A DNA stretch of 64,000 nucleotides from Roseomonas marmotae (GTDB lineage Bacteria > Pseudomonadota > Alphaproteobacteria > Acetobacterales > Acetobacteraceae). The translations under genes were made by a program, and so were the position numbers. Within the stretch, counting starts at the first letter, position 1, and the number at the start of each line of letters is the position of its first letter. Where the stretch lies: assembly GCF_017654485.1 (NCBI RefSeq), contig NZ_CP061091.1, positions 1,253,501-1,317,500 of the forward strand, given 5' to 3'. Below, piece after piece: positions 8,918 to 16,900 of this stretch. The notes under the pieces are model-generated. The model was given only the letters and a program-made list of their open reading frames with translations, made no database searches and was not told the origin of the DNA.

Positions 8918-9273
8918 CCCACCAGGGCGGGGGAGGGGAGCGCGGCGCGGCCCGCCGGATTGGTGAAGACGATCCGGTTGGTCCGGCAGGCATTCACCTC
9001 CATCTTCTCCTCCTCCTGCCCGCTTTCGTATTCCACCTTCACATCCAGTTCGCAGTCGTCGGCGGAGGGGCTGACGCGCACCTGCTGCCCCGGCGTCAGC
9101 CGGGTGCCTTCCAGGATGTCGTGGCCCCAGTCCGAGAGGCGGGAGGGCGAGACATAGGCGCGCTCGATCGTCAGGCCGGATTCGTTCACCAGCCAGAAGC
9201 GGTTCTGCGCCTGGGCCGGCGCGGCGCCGGCCCAGGCGGCCAGCAGCACCAGGGCGGTCAGGACGGGACGCAT
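8899..9273 (-). CDS. small secreted protein of unknown function
   Basis: 124 residues with a clear signal peptide (MRPVLTALVLLAAWAGAAPAQA, cleavage after AQA). An excellent ribosome site (aaggaggag) lies 5 nt before the ATG. The mature part is about 100 residues with two cysteines (DDCELDV and NACRTN), which could form a disulfide, and a short acidic stretch (YESGQEEEKMEV). I do not recognise a named family. The coding end overlaps the ETF-QO end by 19 nt on the opposite strand. A periplasmic location is likely; function is unknown. Confidence 0.75.
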   Translation of the reverse strand: MRPVLTALVLLAAWAGAAPAQAQNRFWLVNESGLTIERAYVSPSRLSDWGHDILEGTRLTPGQQVRVSPSADDCELDVKVEYESGQEEEKMEVNACRTNRIVFTNPAGRAALPSPALVGYIPPI

Positions 9274-9475
9274 CGCACTCCTCCTTCGCCGGGCGGCCCG
9301 GGGACAGGCGCCCGGCCGCGAGGATCGCCGTGATGGCGGAGTATCACAATGTTTCCAGTCCGGTTCCGATCGGGGTGGGGGTGGTCACCTCTGCGCGACC
9401 CCGCCGGCTCTTTCCGCCGGCCCGCCCCGCGCGGGGCGTTCCCAGGCGGCGGGAAAAGGCTCTAACCTGACGGCC

Positions 9476-11170
9476 ATGGTTGCCCTCATCCTCCCCCGTC
9501 GCGTCGCGCTGCTTTCGTTGGCCCTGATGGCGGGTATCGCCACCAGCGGGCTATCTGGCCGCGCGCCTGCTTCCGCCACCGACATCCGGCCGCGCCTGAC
9601 GGCCAGCGGCGCCTATCTCGCCGGCAGCCTCGCCGCCCGTGAGACCGACACCGCGGCGGCCGCCGACCTGCTGCTGGAAGCGCTGCGGCTGGCGCCGAAC
9701 CAGCCGGAGGTGATCCGCCGCGCCTTCCTGGCCGCCATACTCGACGGCCGGCCGGAGGCGGTGAGGGTGGCGCGCCGGATGCCCGAGAATGAGCTGGCCG
9801 CCATGGTGCTGGCCGGCGCCGATGGCATGGCCGGGCGCTGGGAGCGCGCCGAGGCGCGGCTGCGCGCCATGCCGCGCCAGGCTGCGGGGCAGATCCTGCA
9901 GCCGGTGCTGCTGGCCTGGACGCAGGCCGGCCGCGGGCAGACCGATGCCGCCCTGGCCACCCTGAAGCCGCAGATCGAATCCTCGCGCCTCAGCGGCCTG
10001 GCCGCGCTGCACGGCGCCATGATCGCCGACCTCGGCAAGCGTCCCAAGGAGGCCGAGCGGCTGATCCGCACCGCCCTGGCCAATTCGCCCGAGGTGAATC
10101 TGCGGCTCGTGCAGATCGCCGCCGGCATCCTCGGCCGCGCCGGCAAGGAGACGGAGGCGATGAAGCTGGTCGAGAGCATCTCGACCGGCGGTGACGACCT
10201 GGCGATGCTCGGCACGCCGGAAGTGCGGCGGCGTATCCTGCAGGAGCGTGCGGTCACTTCCGCCGTGGAGGGTATGGCCGAGGCCCAGCTGGCACTGGCC
10301 GCCGCGCTGCGCGGGCAGGGCGGGCCGGAACTCTCCATGCTGCTGGCGCGGCTCTCGCTGCGGCTGCGGCCGGATTTCGTGCCGGCCATGCTGGTGGCCT
10401 CCGAGGCCCTGGCCGAGGAGCAGCACCCGGAGAGGGCGCTGGCCCTGTTGCAGAGGGTGTCGCAGGACGACCCGCTGCTGCCGGTGGTGATGATGCGCCG
10501 CGCCACGCTGCTGGACCGCCTGGACCGGCCGGACGAGGCGATTGCCACCCTGCGCGTCCTGGCCGAGGCTCGGCCCGAGGCGCCACAGCCCTTCGCCCGG
10601 CTGGGGGACCTGATGCGCTCCCGCAAGCGCTATGCCGAAGCTGTCGAAGCCTACGACACTGCCATCGCTCGCGTGGGGGAGGCGGGTCCGAACAGCTGGT
10701 CGCTGCTTTATGCCCGCGGGATCTCGCTGGAGCGTTCCGACCAGTGGCCGCGGGCCGAGGCGGATTTCAAGGCCGCGCTGAAGCTGGCGCCCGAGCAGCC
10801 CTATATCCTCAACTATCTCGGCTATACCTGGGTGGAGCGGGGCGAGAACCTGGCCGAGGCGCGGGAGATGCTGGAGCGCGCCATGGCGCTGCGCCCGCAG
10901 GATGGCAATATCGCCGACAGCCTGGGCTGGGCGCTGTTCAAGCTGGGCGACATGCCCAATGCCACCAAATGGCTGGAGCGCGCGGTGGAGCTGGAATCCC
11001 GCAACGCCACCATCAACGACCATCTGGGGGATGTCTACTGGGCCACAGGGCGGGAGGCGGAGGCGGTCTACCAGTGGCGCCGCGCCCTGATCTCGGACCC
11101 CGAGCCGGATGAAACGCCGCGCATCGAGGCCAAGCTGCGCGAGCGGCAGCCCAGCTCCGCCGCGCGTTGA
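9476..11170 (+). CDS. tetratricopeptide-repeat protein, exported
   Basis: 564 residues. A signal-peptide-like N-terminus (LLSLALMAGIATSGLSG) is followed by TPR units throughout. The clearest are at the C-terminal half: PFARLGDLMRSRKRYAEAVE, PYILNYLGYTWVERGENLAE, NIADSLGWALFKLGDMPNA and INDHLGDVYWATGREAEAV. The NYLGY and DSLGWA forms are typical of large alphaproteobacterial periplasmic TPR proteins. It probably scaffolds envelope proteins, but partners are unknown. Its TGA stop overlaps the TTG start of ispE, so the two are translationally coupled. Confidence 0.88.
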   Translation: MVALILPRRVALLSLALMAGIATSGLSGRAPASATDIRPRLTASGAYLAGSLAARETDTAAAADLLLEALRLAPNQPEVIRRAFLAAILDGRPEAVRVARRMPENELAAMVLAGADGMAGRWERAEARLRAMPRQAAGQILQPVLLAWTQAGRGQTDAALATLKPQIESSRLSGLAALHGAMIADLGKRPKEAERLIRTALANSPEVNLRLVQIAAGILGRAGKETEAMKLVESISTGGDDLAMLGTPEVRRRILQERAVTSAVEGMAEAQLALAAALRGQGGPELSMLLARLSLRLRPDFVPAMLVASEALAEEQHPERALALLQRVSQDDPLLPVVMMRRATLLDRLDRPDEAIATLRVLAEARPEAPQPFARLGDLMRSRKRYAEAVEAYDTAIARVGEAGPNSWSLLYARGISLERSDQWPRAEADFKAALKLAPEQPYILNYLGYTWVERGENLAEAREMLERAMALRPQDGNIADSLGWALFKLGDMPNATKWLERAVELESRNATINDHLGDVYWATGREAEAVYQWRRALISDPEPDETPRIEAKLRERQPSSAAR

Positions 11171-12072
11171 GCGGCGCGGCTGCGGCGGGGGCGGAGGAAG
11201 CCGCGCCCGCCAAGGTGAATCTGCACCTGCATGTCACGGGGCGGCGGGCGGATGGCTATCACCTGCTCGATTCCCTGGTGGTCTTCGCGGGGGCCGGCGA
11301 CAGGCTGCGGCTGGAGCCGGCACCCGGCCTCTCCCTGGTGCTGGAAGGGCCGGAAGGCGCGGCCCTGGCCGCCGAACCCGACAACCTCGTGCTACGGTCC
11401 GCGAGGCTGCTGGCGGAGCATGCCGGCATCCGGCCCCATGGCCGGCTGCGGCTGGAGAAGAACCTGCCGGTGGCTTCCGGCATCGGCGGCGGCTCGGCCG
11501 ATGCGGCGGCGGCGCTGCGGCTGCTGGACCACGCCTGGGGGCTGCGGCTGGAACCGCCGGCCCTGGCGGCCCTGGCGGCCCGGCTGGGGGCGGATGTGCC
11601 GGTCTGCCTGGAGAACCGCCCGAGGCGGATGCAAGGGGTGGGAGAGGTGCTCTCCGACGCGCCGGCCCTGCCGGACTGCGGCATGGTGCTGGCCAATCCG
11701 CGCCTGGCCCTGCCGACCCCCGCCGTCTTCCGCGCGCGCCGGGGCGACGGCACGCCGCCGGCCACTCTGCCAGCAGGCTGGGCCGATGCCAGAGCCATGG
11801 CGCGCGATCTCCTGGCCTGCCGCAACGACCTTGAGGAAGCGGCCATCGGCCTCTGCCCGGCGGTGGCGGAAGTGCTGACGGCTCTGCGGGCACTGCCGGG
11901 GTGCCTGCTGGCGCGGATGAGCGGCTCCGGCGCCACCTGCTTCGGCCTTTTTCCCTCAGCGTCCCAGGCCGCCCATGCCGCGGAGTTGCTGCCGAAGGCG
12001 TGGTGGCGGTGGGGAGGGGGGCTTTACGACCCAGGCCGGGCCGCTTATTCAGCGCAGGCCGGTGGGGCGTAG
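11167..12072 (+). CDS. ispE: 4-diphosphocytidyl-2-C-methyl-D-erythritol kinase
   Basis: 301 residues starting at TTG 11167, inside the TTGA that also ends the TPR gene. The N-terminal motif APAKVNLHLHVTGRRADGYH is diagnostic. The GHMP-kinase ATP loop is PVASGIGGGSADAAAALRLL. GADVPVCLENR with RMQGVGE carries the substrate and catalytic region. The enzyme phosphorylates CDP-methylerythritol in the MEP pathway, which feeds the isoprenoid units used by the carotenoid cluster near 53-61 kb. The last four codons (GGT GGG GCG TAG) lie within the 5' part of the downstream tRNA gene. Confidence 0.95.
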   Translation: MSGAAAAGAEEAAPAKVNLHLHVTGRRADGYHLLDSLVVFAGAGDRLRLEPAPGLSLVLEGPEGAALAAEPDNLVLRSARLLAEHAGIRPHGRLRLEKNLPVASGIGGGSADAAAALRLLDHAWGLRLEPPALAALAARLGADVPVCLENRPRRMQGVGEVLSDAPALPDCGMVLANPRLALPTPAVFRARRGDGTPPATLPAGWADARAMARDLLACRNDLEEAAIGLCPAVAEVLTALRALPGCLLARMSGSGATCFGLFPSASQAAHAAELLPKAWWRWGGGLYDPGRAAYSAQAGGA

Positions 12073-12137
12073 CCAAGCGGTAAGGCAGCGGTTTTTGGTA
12101 CCGCCATTCCCAGGTTCGAATCCTGGCGCCCCAACCA
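12063..12137 (+). tRNA. tRNA-Gln (anticodon UUG), CCA encoded
   Basis: The acceptor stem TGGGGCG (12063-12069) pairs perfectly with CGCCCCA (12127-12133). The anticodon loop is tttttggta with anticodon TTG, and the T arm contains caggttcgaatcctg. The discriminator A and genomic CCA end at 12137. The first ten bases overlap the end of ispE: bases 8-10 of the tRNA are the ispE stop codon TAG. Confidence 0.96.
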
Positions 12138-12163
12138 GCTCCCCCCCTCTGCCGTCGCTGGCC

Positions 12164-13198
12164 TCAGCCCTGCAATTCGTGCCGCACGATGGCAGCCCCT
12201 TCCGCCATGGCGCGCAGCTTGCCGAAGGCACGGGGTCGGGGCAGGTATTTCATGCCGCAATCCGGTGCGACCACCAGCCGCTCCGCTGGCAGGTGCCGCA
12301 GCCCTGCGCGGATGCGTTCCGCCACCACCTCCGGCGCCTCCACCTCCGGGCTGCCGAGGTCGATGACCCCCAGCATGATCTTCTTGCCAGGCAGGCCGTC
12401 GAGCACCGCAAGGTCGAGCCGCGGCTGCGCCGCCTCGATGGAAATGGTGCCGGCGGTGCAATCGGCCAGTTGCGACAGGAAGGAATAGCCGGAGGGCTTG
12501 TCCTTCACGACGGCCGCATAGCCGAAGCAGACATGCACCACCGTCTCGCCCGCAAGCCCCTCCAGCGCGCGGTTCAGCGCCTTCACGCCGAAGCGCGCCG
12601 CACCTTCCGGCCGCGCCTGCATCCAGGGTTCGTCGAACTGGATGACACCGACACCGGCGGCCAGAAGGTCCTTCGCTTCCTCGTTGACGGCGGCGGCATA
12701 GTCCATCGCCATGGCTTCCTCGTCCCGGTAGTACTCGTCCGAGGCCTGTTGCGAGAGCGTGAAGGGGCCGGGCAGGGTGATCTTGGTCCTGCGCTCGGTA
12801 TTGGCGACGAGGAATTCCACATCCCGCACCTCTACCGGCCGGTTGCGGCGGATCCTGCCCACCACGCGCGGCACCAGCGTCTCCTTGCCGGCGCGGCCCA
12901 TGGTGCGGGCGGGGTTGTCCACGTCCACGCCATCCAGCGCCAGGGCGAAGCGGTTGGAATAGCTCTCCCGCCGGATCTCGCCATCGGTGATGATGTCGAG
13001 CCCCGCGCGCTCCATGTCGCGGATGGCGATCAGCGTGGCATCATCCTGCGCCTGCTCCAGCGCATCCTCGGCCACGCGCCACATCTGCTTCATCCGCACG
13101 CGCGGCACCAGGTTCTGCGCCAGCACATTGCGGTCCACCAGCCAGTCCGGCTGCGGGTAGCTGCCGACGACGGTGGTGGGCAAAAGCGTGTTGGTCAT
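12164..13198 (-). CDS. short MetE-like (cobalamin-independent methionine synthase family) protein
   Basis: 344 residues, the length of the C-terminal barrel of MetE alone. The start TTVVGSYPQP is family-typical, and the zinc site appears intact: His222 and Cys224 (VHVCFG), Glu255 (SIEAAQPR) and Cys314 (PDCGMKYL). Such short proteins are often annotated as methyltetrahydropteroyl-homocysteine methyltransferases. Relatives include epoxyalkane:coenzyme M transferase, so thiol alkylation of another substrate is also possible. It is the last gene of the 12-gene minus-strand run, 3 nt after a SnoaL-like gene, which favours a role in the catabolic pathway over housekeeping methionine synthesis. The specific reaction is not assigned. 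Confidence 0.85.
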   Translation of the reverse strand: MTNTLLPTTVVGSYPQPDWLVDRNVLAQNLVPRVRMKQMWRVAEDALEQAQDDATLIAIRDMERAGLDIITDGEIRRESYSNRFALALDGVDVDNPARTMGRAGKETLVPRVVGRIRRNRPVEVRDVEFLVANTERRTKITLPGPFTLSQQASDEYYRDEEAMAMDYAAAVNEEAKDLLAAGVGVIQFDEPWMQARPEGAARFGVKALNRALEGLAGETVVHVCFGYAAVVKDKPSGYSFLSQLADCTAGTISIEAAQPRLDLAVLDGLPGKKIMLGVIDLGSPEVEAPEVVAERIRAGLRHLPAERLVVAPDCGMKYLPRPRAFGKLRAMAEGAAIVRHELQG

Positions 13199-13201
13199 GT
13201 G

Positions 13202-13570
13202 TCAGGCCTTCATGGCGGTGGGCTGGTAGGCGAGGAGGCGCCATTCGCCGCCCTCCCGCGCCCAGACGGCGAGGGTGAGGCTGGCGATGCGCTTCTCCGC
13301 GCCATCGCGGATGATGGTGGCGTTCATGCGGCCCAGCGCGGCGGCGGCATCCGGCCCGGCTTCCAGCACCATCTCCGTGCTGTAGCCCACTTCCAGATAG
13401 CGCAGGCTGCCGGTGGAAAGGCTGGCGAGGTATTCCGCCTTGCTGTCCCGCGTCGCGTCGGAATGGGCATAGACGGCGCGCTCGGAGAGCAGCGCGGCCA
13501 GGGCATCGACATCGCCGCGCAGCATGGCGTCATAGCGCCGTGCTTCCAGGGCGCGGATCTCATCCTGCAT
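13202..13570 (-). CDS. SnoaL / NTF2-like protein
   Basis: 122 residues with the alpha+beta cone pattern of small SnoaL/DUF4440-type proteins: an N-terminal helix (EIRALEARRYDAMLRGD), then AALLSERAVYAHSDATRDSKAEYL and a C-terminal strand pair ending in WRLLAYQPTAMKA. Members act as isomerases, hydrolases or pockets for small polar substrates. It sits between the beta-hydroxyacid dehydrogenase and the MetE-like gene with only a few nt on each side. The H..S.....D..SK..YL pattern suggests a nuclear-transport-factor-2-like ligand pocket. No substrate can be named. Confidence 0.8.
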   Translation of the reverse strand: MQDEIRALEARRYDAMLRGDVDALAALLSERAVYAHSDATRDSKAEYLASLSTGSLRYLEVGYSTEMVLEAGPDAAAALGRMNATIIRDGAEKRIASLTLAVWAREGGEWRLLAYQPTAMKA

Positions 13571-13577
13571 GGATACC

Positions 13578-14477
13578 TCAGCGGGGATTGGGCGCGAGCA
13601 ACCGCTCGGGCCAGGTGGCGAGACGAAAGAAATCCAGCTCGCCCTCGCCGCTGGCCTGATAGGCGGCGGCGAATTGCCGGGCGAGGGCGGAAAGCGGCAT
13701 CGGCGCGCCCTCCCGCAGCCCGACGGCCAGGGCGAGGTCCAGATCCTTGGCGATGAGGTCGAGATCGGCGGTGGGCGTCCAGTCCCGCGCCTTCAGCATC
13801 TCGGCCTTGTAGGCGAGCAGGGGAGAGGCCACGACGCTTTTGGACAGCGCCTCCACCATCGCCTCCCAGTCCAGGCCGAGGCGGCCACCGAAGGCCAGGG
13901 CCTCGCCAATGATGGCAGGGGTGAGGGCGACGACGAGGTTGACCATCAGCTTCACGGCGCGGGCTTCCTCGGCCGTGCCGCAACGCATCGTCTCCTTGCC
14001 CAGCACGCCGAGCAGCGGCGCGCAGCGGTCCAGTGCCGCCTCGGGGCCGGAGGCGAAGATGGTCAGCGCCCCCGATGCCGCCGTGCTGGTGCTGCCGGAG
14101 ACCGGGCAGCGCAGGTAATCCGCGCCCCGCGCCGCCATGGCCTCCGCTACTTGCGCGGAAGTGGCGGGGGAGACGGTGCTGAGGTCGATGAAGACCTGCC
14201 CCGGACGGATCTCCTCCACCAGCCCGCCGGGGCCGAGCGTCACCGCCAGCAGCGCCGCGTCATTCGGCACCATGGAGAGGATGATCTCCGTCTGCTCCGC
14301 CAGCCCCGCCGCCGTCATGGCGGCGTGCAACCCCTCATTCGCCAGCGCAGCGATACGGGTATGGTCGGGATCCGTGGCGGTGACCTCCGCCCCGGCCTCC
14401 AGCAACCGGCGGCAGAGCGGCGTGCCCATGCGGCCGACGCCAATCCAGCCCAGCTTCCAGCCATCCAGCGCGCCCAT
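13578..14477 (-). CDS. NAD(P)-dependent beta-hydroxyacid dehydrogenase (3-hydroxyisobutyrate dehydrogenase family)
   Basis: 299 residues from the ATG at 14477, chosen because AAGGAG lies 6 nt upstream. A GTG at 14492 overlapping the livF stop is the alternative. The Rossmann motif GWIGVGRMG is at the N-terminus, the substrate loop is CPVSGSTSTAASGALTIFA and the catalytic lysine is K176 in ARAVKLMVN. It would oxidise a short beta-hydroxyacid or reduce a semialdehyde in the cytoplasm. Its place in the operon, after a Liv transporter and ring-cleavage genes, suggests it handles a breakdown intermediate. Another family member lies at 37641-38522. Confidence 0.9.
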   Translation of the reverse strand: MGALDGWKLGWIGVGRMGTPLCRRLLEAGAEVTATDPDHTRIAALANEGLHAAMTAAGLAEQTEIILSMVPNDAALLAVTLGPGGLVEEIRPGQVFIDLSTVSPATSAQVAEAMAARGADYLRCPVSGSTSTAASGALTIFASGPEAALDRCAPLLGVLGKETMRCGTAEEARAVKLMVNLVVALTPAIIGEALAFGGRLGLDWEAMVEALSKSVVASPLLAYKAEMLKARDWTPTADLDLIAKDLDLALAVGLREGAPMPLSALARQFAAAYQASGEGELDFFRLATWPERLLAPNPR

Positions 14478-14483
14478 GTTAAG

Positions 14484-14489
14484 CTCCTT
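14484..14489 (-). promoter_or_regulatory. ribosome binding site deciding the dehydrogenase start
   Basis: AAGGAG on the minus strand, 6 nt before ATG 14477. It overlaps the end of livF and favours this ATG over the GTG at 14492. Confidence 0.6.
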
Positions 14490-15220
14490 CACAGGCCGAG
14501 ATAGAATTTGCGGACCAACTCACTGTCGCCCAGTGCCGCCGGGGAATCGCCCTGGAAGGCCACCTGCCCATGCACCAGCACATAGCCACGGTCGGCGATG
14601 CGGATGGCCTGGTGGAAATTCTGCTCGGCCATCAGCACCGTCAGGCCCAGCTTTTCCTTCATCTCGCCGATCTTCTCGATCGTGCGGGCCACCAGGATGG
14701 GCGCGAGGCCCACCGAAGGCTCATCCACCAGCAAAATCTTCGGCGCGCACATCACGGCGCGTCCCAGCGCCACCATCTGCTGCTCGCCGCCGCTCATGCT
14801 GCCCACGGGCTGGGAGCGGCGTTCCTTCAGGCGCGGGAAGGCGTCGTAGCAGAATTCGAGGTTGCGCCCCATCTCCACGCGCGCGGCGCGGCGATAGGCG
14901 CCGAGCAGCAGGTTCTCCTCCACCGAAAGGCGCGGAAACAGCCGCCGCCCTTCCGGCACCAGGGAAATGCCCAGATTGACGATCTCCTCGGGTGAACGAC
15001 CGACGAGGTCATGCTGTTGCCCGTCGATGGTGGCCAGGATGCGCCCGCGCGTCGGCCGCAGCAGGCCAAGGATGCAGCGCATCAGCGTGGTCTTGCCATT
15101 GCCGTTGGTGCCGAGCAGCGCCACCGTCTCCCCCGCCGCCACGGAAAGCGAGACGCCATCCAGCGCCCGCACGGCGCCATAGCCAGCGTCCAGGTCCTCG
15201 ATCAGCAGGCTAGCGGCCAA
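14489..15220 (-). CDS. branched-chain-amino-acid-type ABC transporter ATPase (LivF family)
   Basis: 243 residues from TTG 15220, which overlaps the livG stop by 11 nt. An upstream ATG at 15271 would give 260 residues but adds a tail not seen in the family. Walker A is GTNGNGKTT (37-45), the signature is SGGEQQMVALGRA and Walker B is KILLVDEPSVGL. The C-terminal H-loop region is AEQNFHQAIRIADRGYVL. With LivG it powers uptake through LivHM. The operon setting suggests that the cargo is an aromatic or small carboxylic acid, not necessarily an amino acid. Confidence 0.93.
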   Translation of the reverse strand: MAASLLIEDLDAGYGAVRALDGVSLSVAAGETVALLGTNGNGKTTLMRCILGLLRPTRGRILATIDGQQHDLVGRSPEEIVNLGISLVPEGRRLFPRLSVEENLLLGAYRRAARVEMGRNLEFCYDAFPRLKERRSQPVGSMSGGEQQMVALGRAVMCAPKILLVDEPSVGLAPILVARTIEKIGEMKEKLGLTVLMAEQNFHQAIRIADRGYVLVHGQVAFQGDSPAALGDSELVRKFYLGL

Positions 15221-15923
15221 GATAGGCCTCCTCCACTTCCGGCAATGCAAGCACGGTGCGCGGCTCTCCATCCGCCACCTTGCGCCCGGCCACCAGCACC
15301 GCGAGGCGCTGGGAGAATTGCGTGACGGCGCGCATCACATGCTCGATCATGATGATGGTGGTGCCGCCGGCATTCAGCCGGAAGAGCAGCGCCAGGATCT
15401 GGTCCACTTCGGAATCCGAAAGGCCGGCCATGGCTTCATCGGCAATCAGCAATTCCGGCCGCAGCGCCGTGGCGCGGGCCAGTTCCAGCCGCCGCAGTTC
15501 CACCTGTGTCAGCTCCTTCGGCATCCGGTGCGCCTTGCCGGCGAGTTCCACCGTTTCCAGGCATTCCATCGCCCGCGCCTCGGTGGCCGCGTCCCGCCCG
15601 GCATAGGCGAGGGGGACGCGGATATTCTCGATCACCGTCAGGCCCTTGAAGGGGCGTGGAAGCTGGAAGGTGCGGGCCAGCCCGCGCCGCGCGCGCTGAT
15701 GCGGCTTCAGCCGGCCGAGCTTCTCACCCTTGAAGGTGAAGGCGCCATCATGGCTGGCGAAGGCCCCGGCGAGGCAATTTGTAAAAGTGCTTTTGCCCGA
15801 GCCATTGGGGCCGATCAGCCCCAGCCTTTCCCCGGCGCGCACTTCCAGGTCGATGCCGGAAAGCGCGGTGAAGCCGCCGAACCGCTTGCCGACTCCCTCG
15901 GCCCTCAGGACGATCTCGCTCAT
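15210..15923 (-). CDS. branched-chain-amino-acid-type ABC transporter ATPase (LivG family)
   Basis: 237 residues. Walker A is GPNGSGKST (38-46) and Walker B is ELLIADEAMAGL, followed by the family-typical MIEHVMRAV switch region. The ABC signature is atypical, LTQVELRRLELARA in place of LSGGQ, a deviation seen in some LivG-like subgroups. Start and stop overlap livM (4 nt) and livF (11 nt). It forms the ATPase heterodimer with LivF on the inner side of the membrane. Confidence 0.93.
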   Translation of the reverse strand: MSEIVLRAEGVGKRFGGFTALSGIDLEVRAGERLGLIGPNGSGKSTFTNCLAGAFASHDGAFTFKGEKLGRLKPHQRARRGLARTFQLPRPFKGLTVIENIRVPLAYAGRDAATEARAMECLETVELAGKAHRMPKELTQVELRRLELARATALRPELLIADEAMAGLSDSEVDQILALLFRLNAGGTTIIMIEHVMRAVTQFSQRLAVLVAGRKVADGEPRTVLALPEVEEAYLGR

Positions 15924-16900
15924 CGCCGCCCCCGGAACAGCCCGATGATGCCGTGTGGTGCCGCGCAGACGAAGACTACCAGCACCACGCCCACGATCAT
16001 CAGGTTGGCGGCGGAGGAAATGGTCACCGTCGCCGCCTGTTGCAGCGAGGCCAACAGCACCGCGCCGATCAGCGGCCCCGCCCAGCTTGCCGTGCCACCG
16101 ATCAGTGGCATGGCGATGGCATTCACCGCATAGGCCAGCCCGAAGGCCGAGTTCGGCTCCACATAGGAACCGAGATAGGGCAGGGGAGCACCGGCCACCG
16201 CCATCATGGCGCCGCTGATCGTCGTCGCGATCAGCTTCAGCCGCAGCGTCGGCACGCCCGAGGCTTCCGCCGCCGCTTCATCGTCGCGCAGCGCGGCGAG
16301 GCCGAGGCCAAGGCGGGATTTCTCGATGGTGCGGGCAATGGCCACGGCAGCCGCCGCCAGCACCACCACCACGGCGCAGAGAAAGCCGCTGTAGCTGTCG
16401 AAACCGAAAGGCACCTCGCGCGGGCGCAGCACATAGGCGCCGCGCGAGCCGCCGACATAGCTCCAGTTCACCACGATGGTTTGCAGCACTACGGAAAGGC
16501 AAAGCGTGGCGATGGCGAAATAGGCGCCGCGCAGCCGCAGCGTCAGGATGCCGGTGCCGAGGCCCAGTGCCCCGCCCACCACCGCCGCGAAGCCGATGCA
16601 GGGCAGCAGCCCCAGGCCCAGCGCCTTGCCGATGGCCACCGTGGTATAGGCCCCGGTGGCGAAGAAGGCGGCGGCGCCGAAATTCACATAGCCCGCGTAG
16701 CCGCCGAGGATATTCCAGGCGGTGGCCAGCACCACGTATTGCAGCACGAAGGTGGCGGCGAAATAGGCGTATTCGCTGCCGAAGCCGCGCAGCGCCAGGA
16801 TCAGCGCCAGTGCCGCCACGGCGGAAGCCAGCCAGAAGCCGGCATGGCCCAGCCGGCGCGGCGCCGGCAGCGGCAGGGCGGGCAGGGCGGTGCCGCTCAT
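15920..16900 (-). CDS. branched-chain-amino-acid-type ABC transporter permease (LivM family)
   Basis: 326 residues with about nine hydrophobic segments. The LivM signature region reads AWNILGGYAGYVNFGAAAFFATGAY, followed by LRLRGAYFAIATLCLS and the EAA-like loop SRLGLGLAALRDDEAAAEASG that contacts the ATPases. It overlaps livH upstream and livG downstream by 4 nt each. It pairs with LivH to form the membrane channel for the binding protein encoded at 17778-19043. Confidence 0.94.
   Translation of the reverse strand: MSGTALPALPLPAPRRLGHAGFWLASAVAALALILALRGFGSEYAYFAATFVLQYVVLATAWNILGGYAGYVNFGAAAFFATGAYTTVAIGKALGLGLLPCIGFAAVVGGALGLGTGILTLRLRGAYFAIATLCLSVVLQTIVVNWSYVGGSRGAYVLRPREVPFGFDSYSGFLCAVVVVLAAAAVAIARTIEKSRLGLGLAALRDDEAAAEASGVPTLRLKLIATTISGAMMAVAGAPLPYLGSYVEPNSAFGLAYAVNAIAMPLIGGTASWAGPLIGAVLLASLQQAATVTISSAANLMIVGVVLVVFVCAAPHGIIGLFRGRR

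Noticed and set aside
12138..12163. Terminator after tRNA-Gln
   Set aside because: The 26 bp between the tRNA and the next stop codon have a C run but no inverted repeat.
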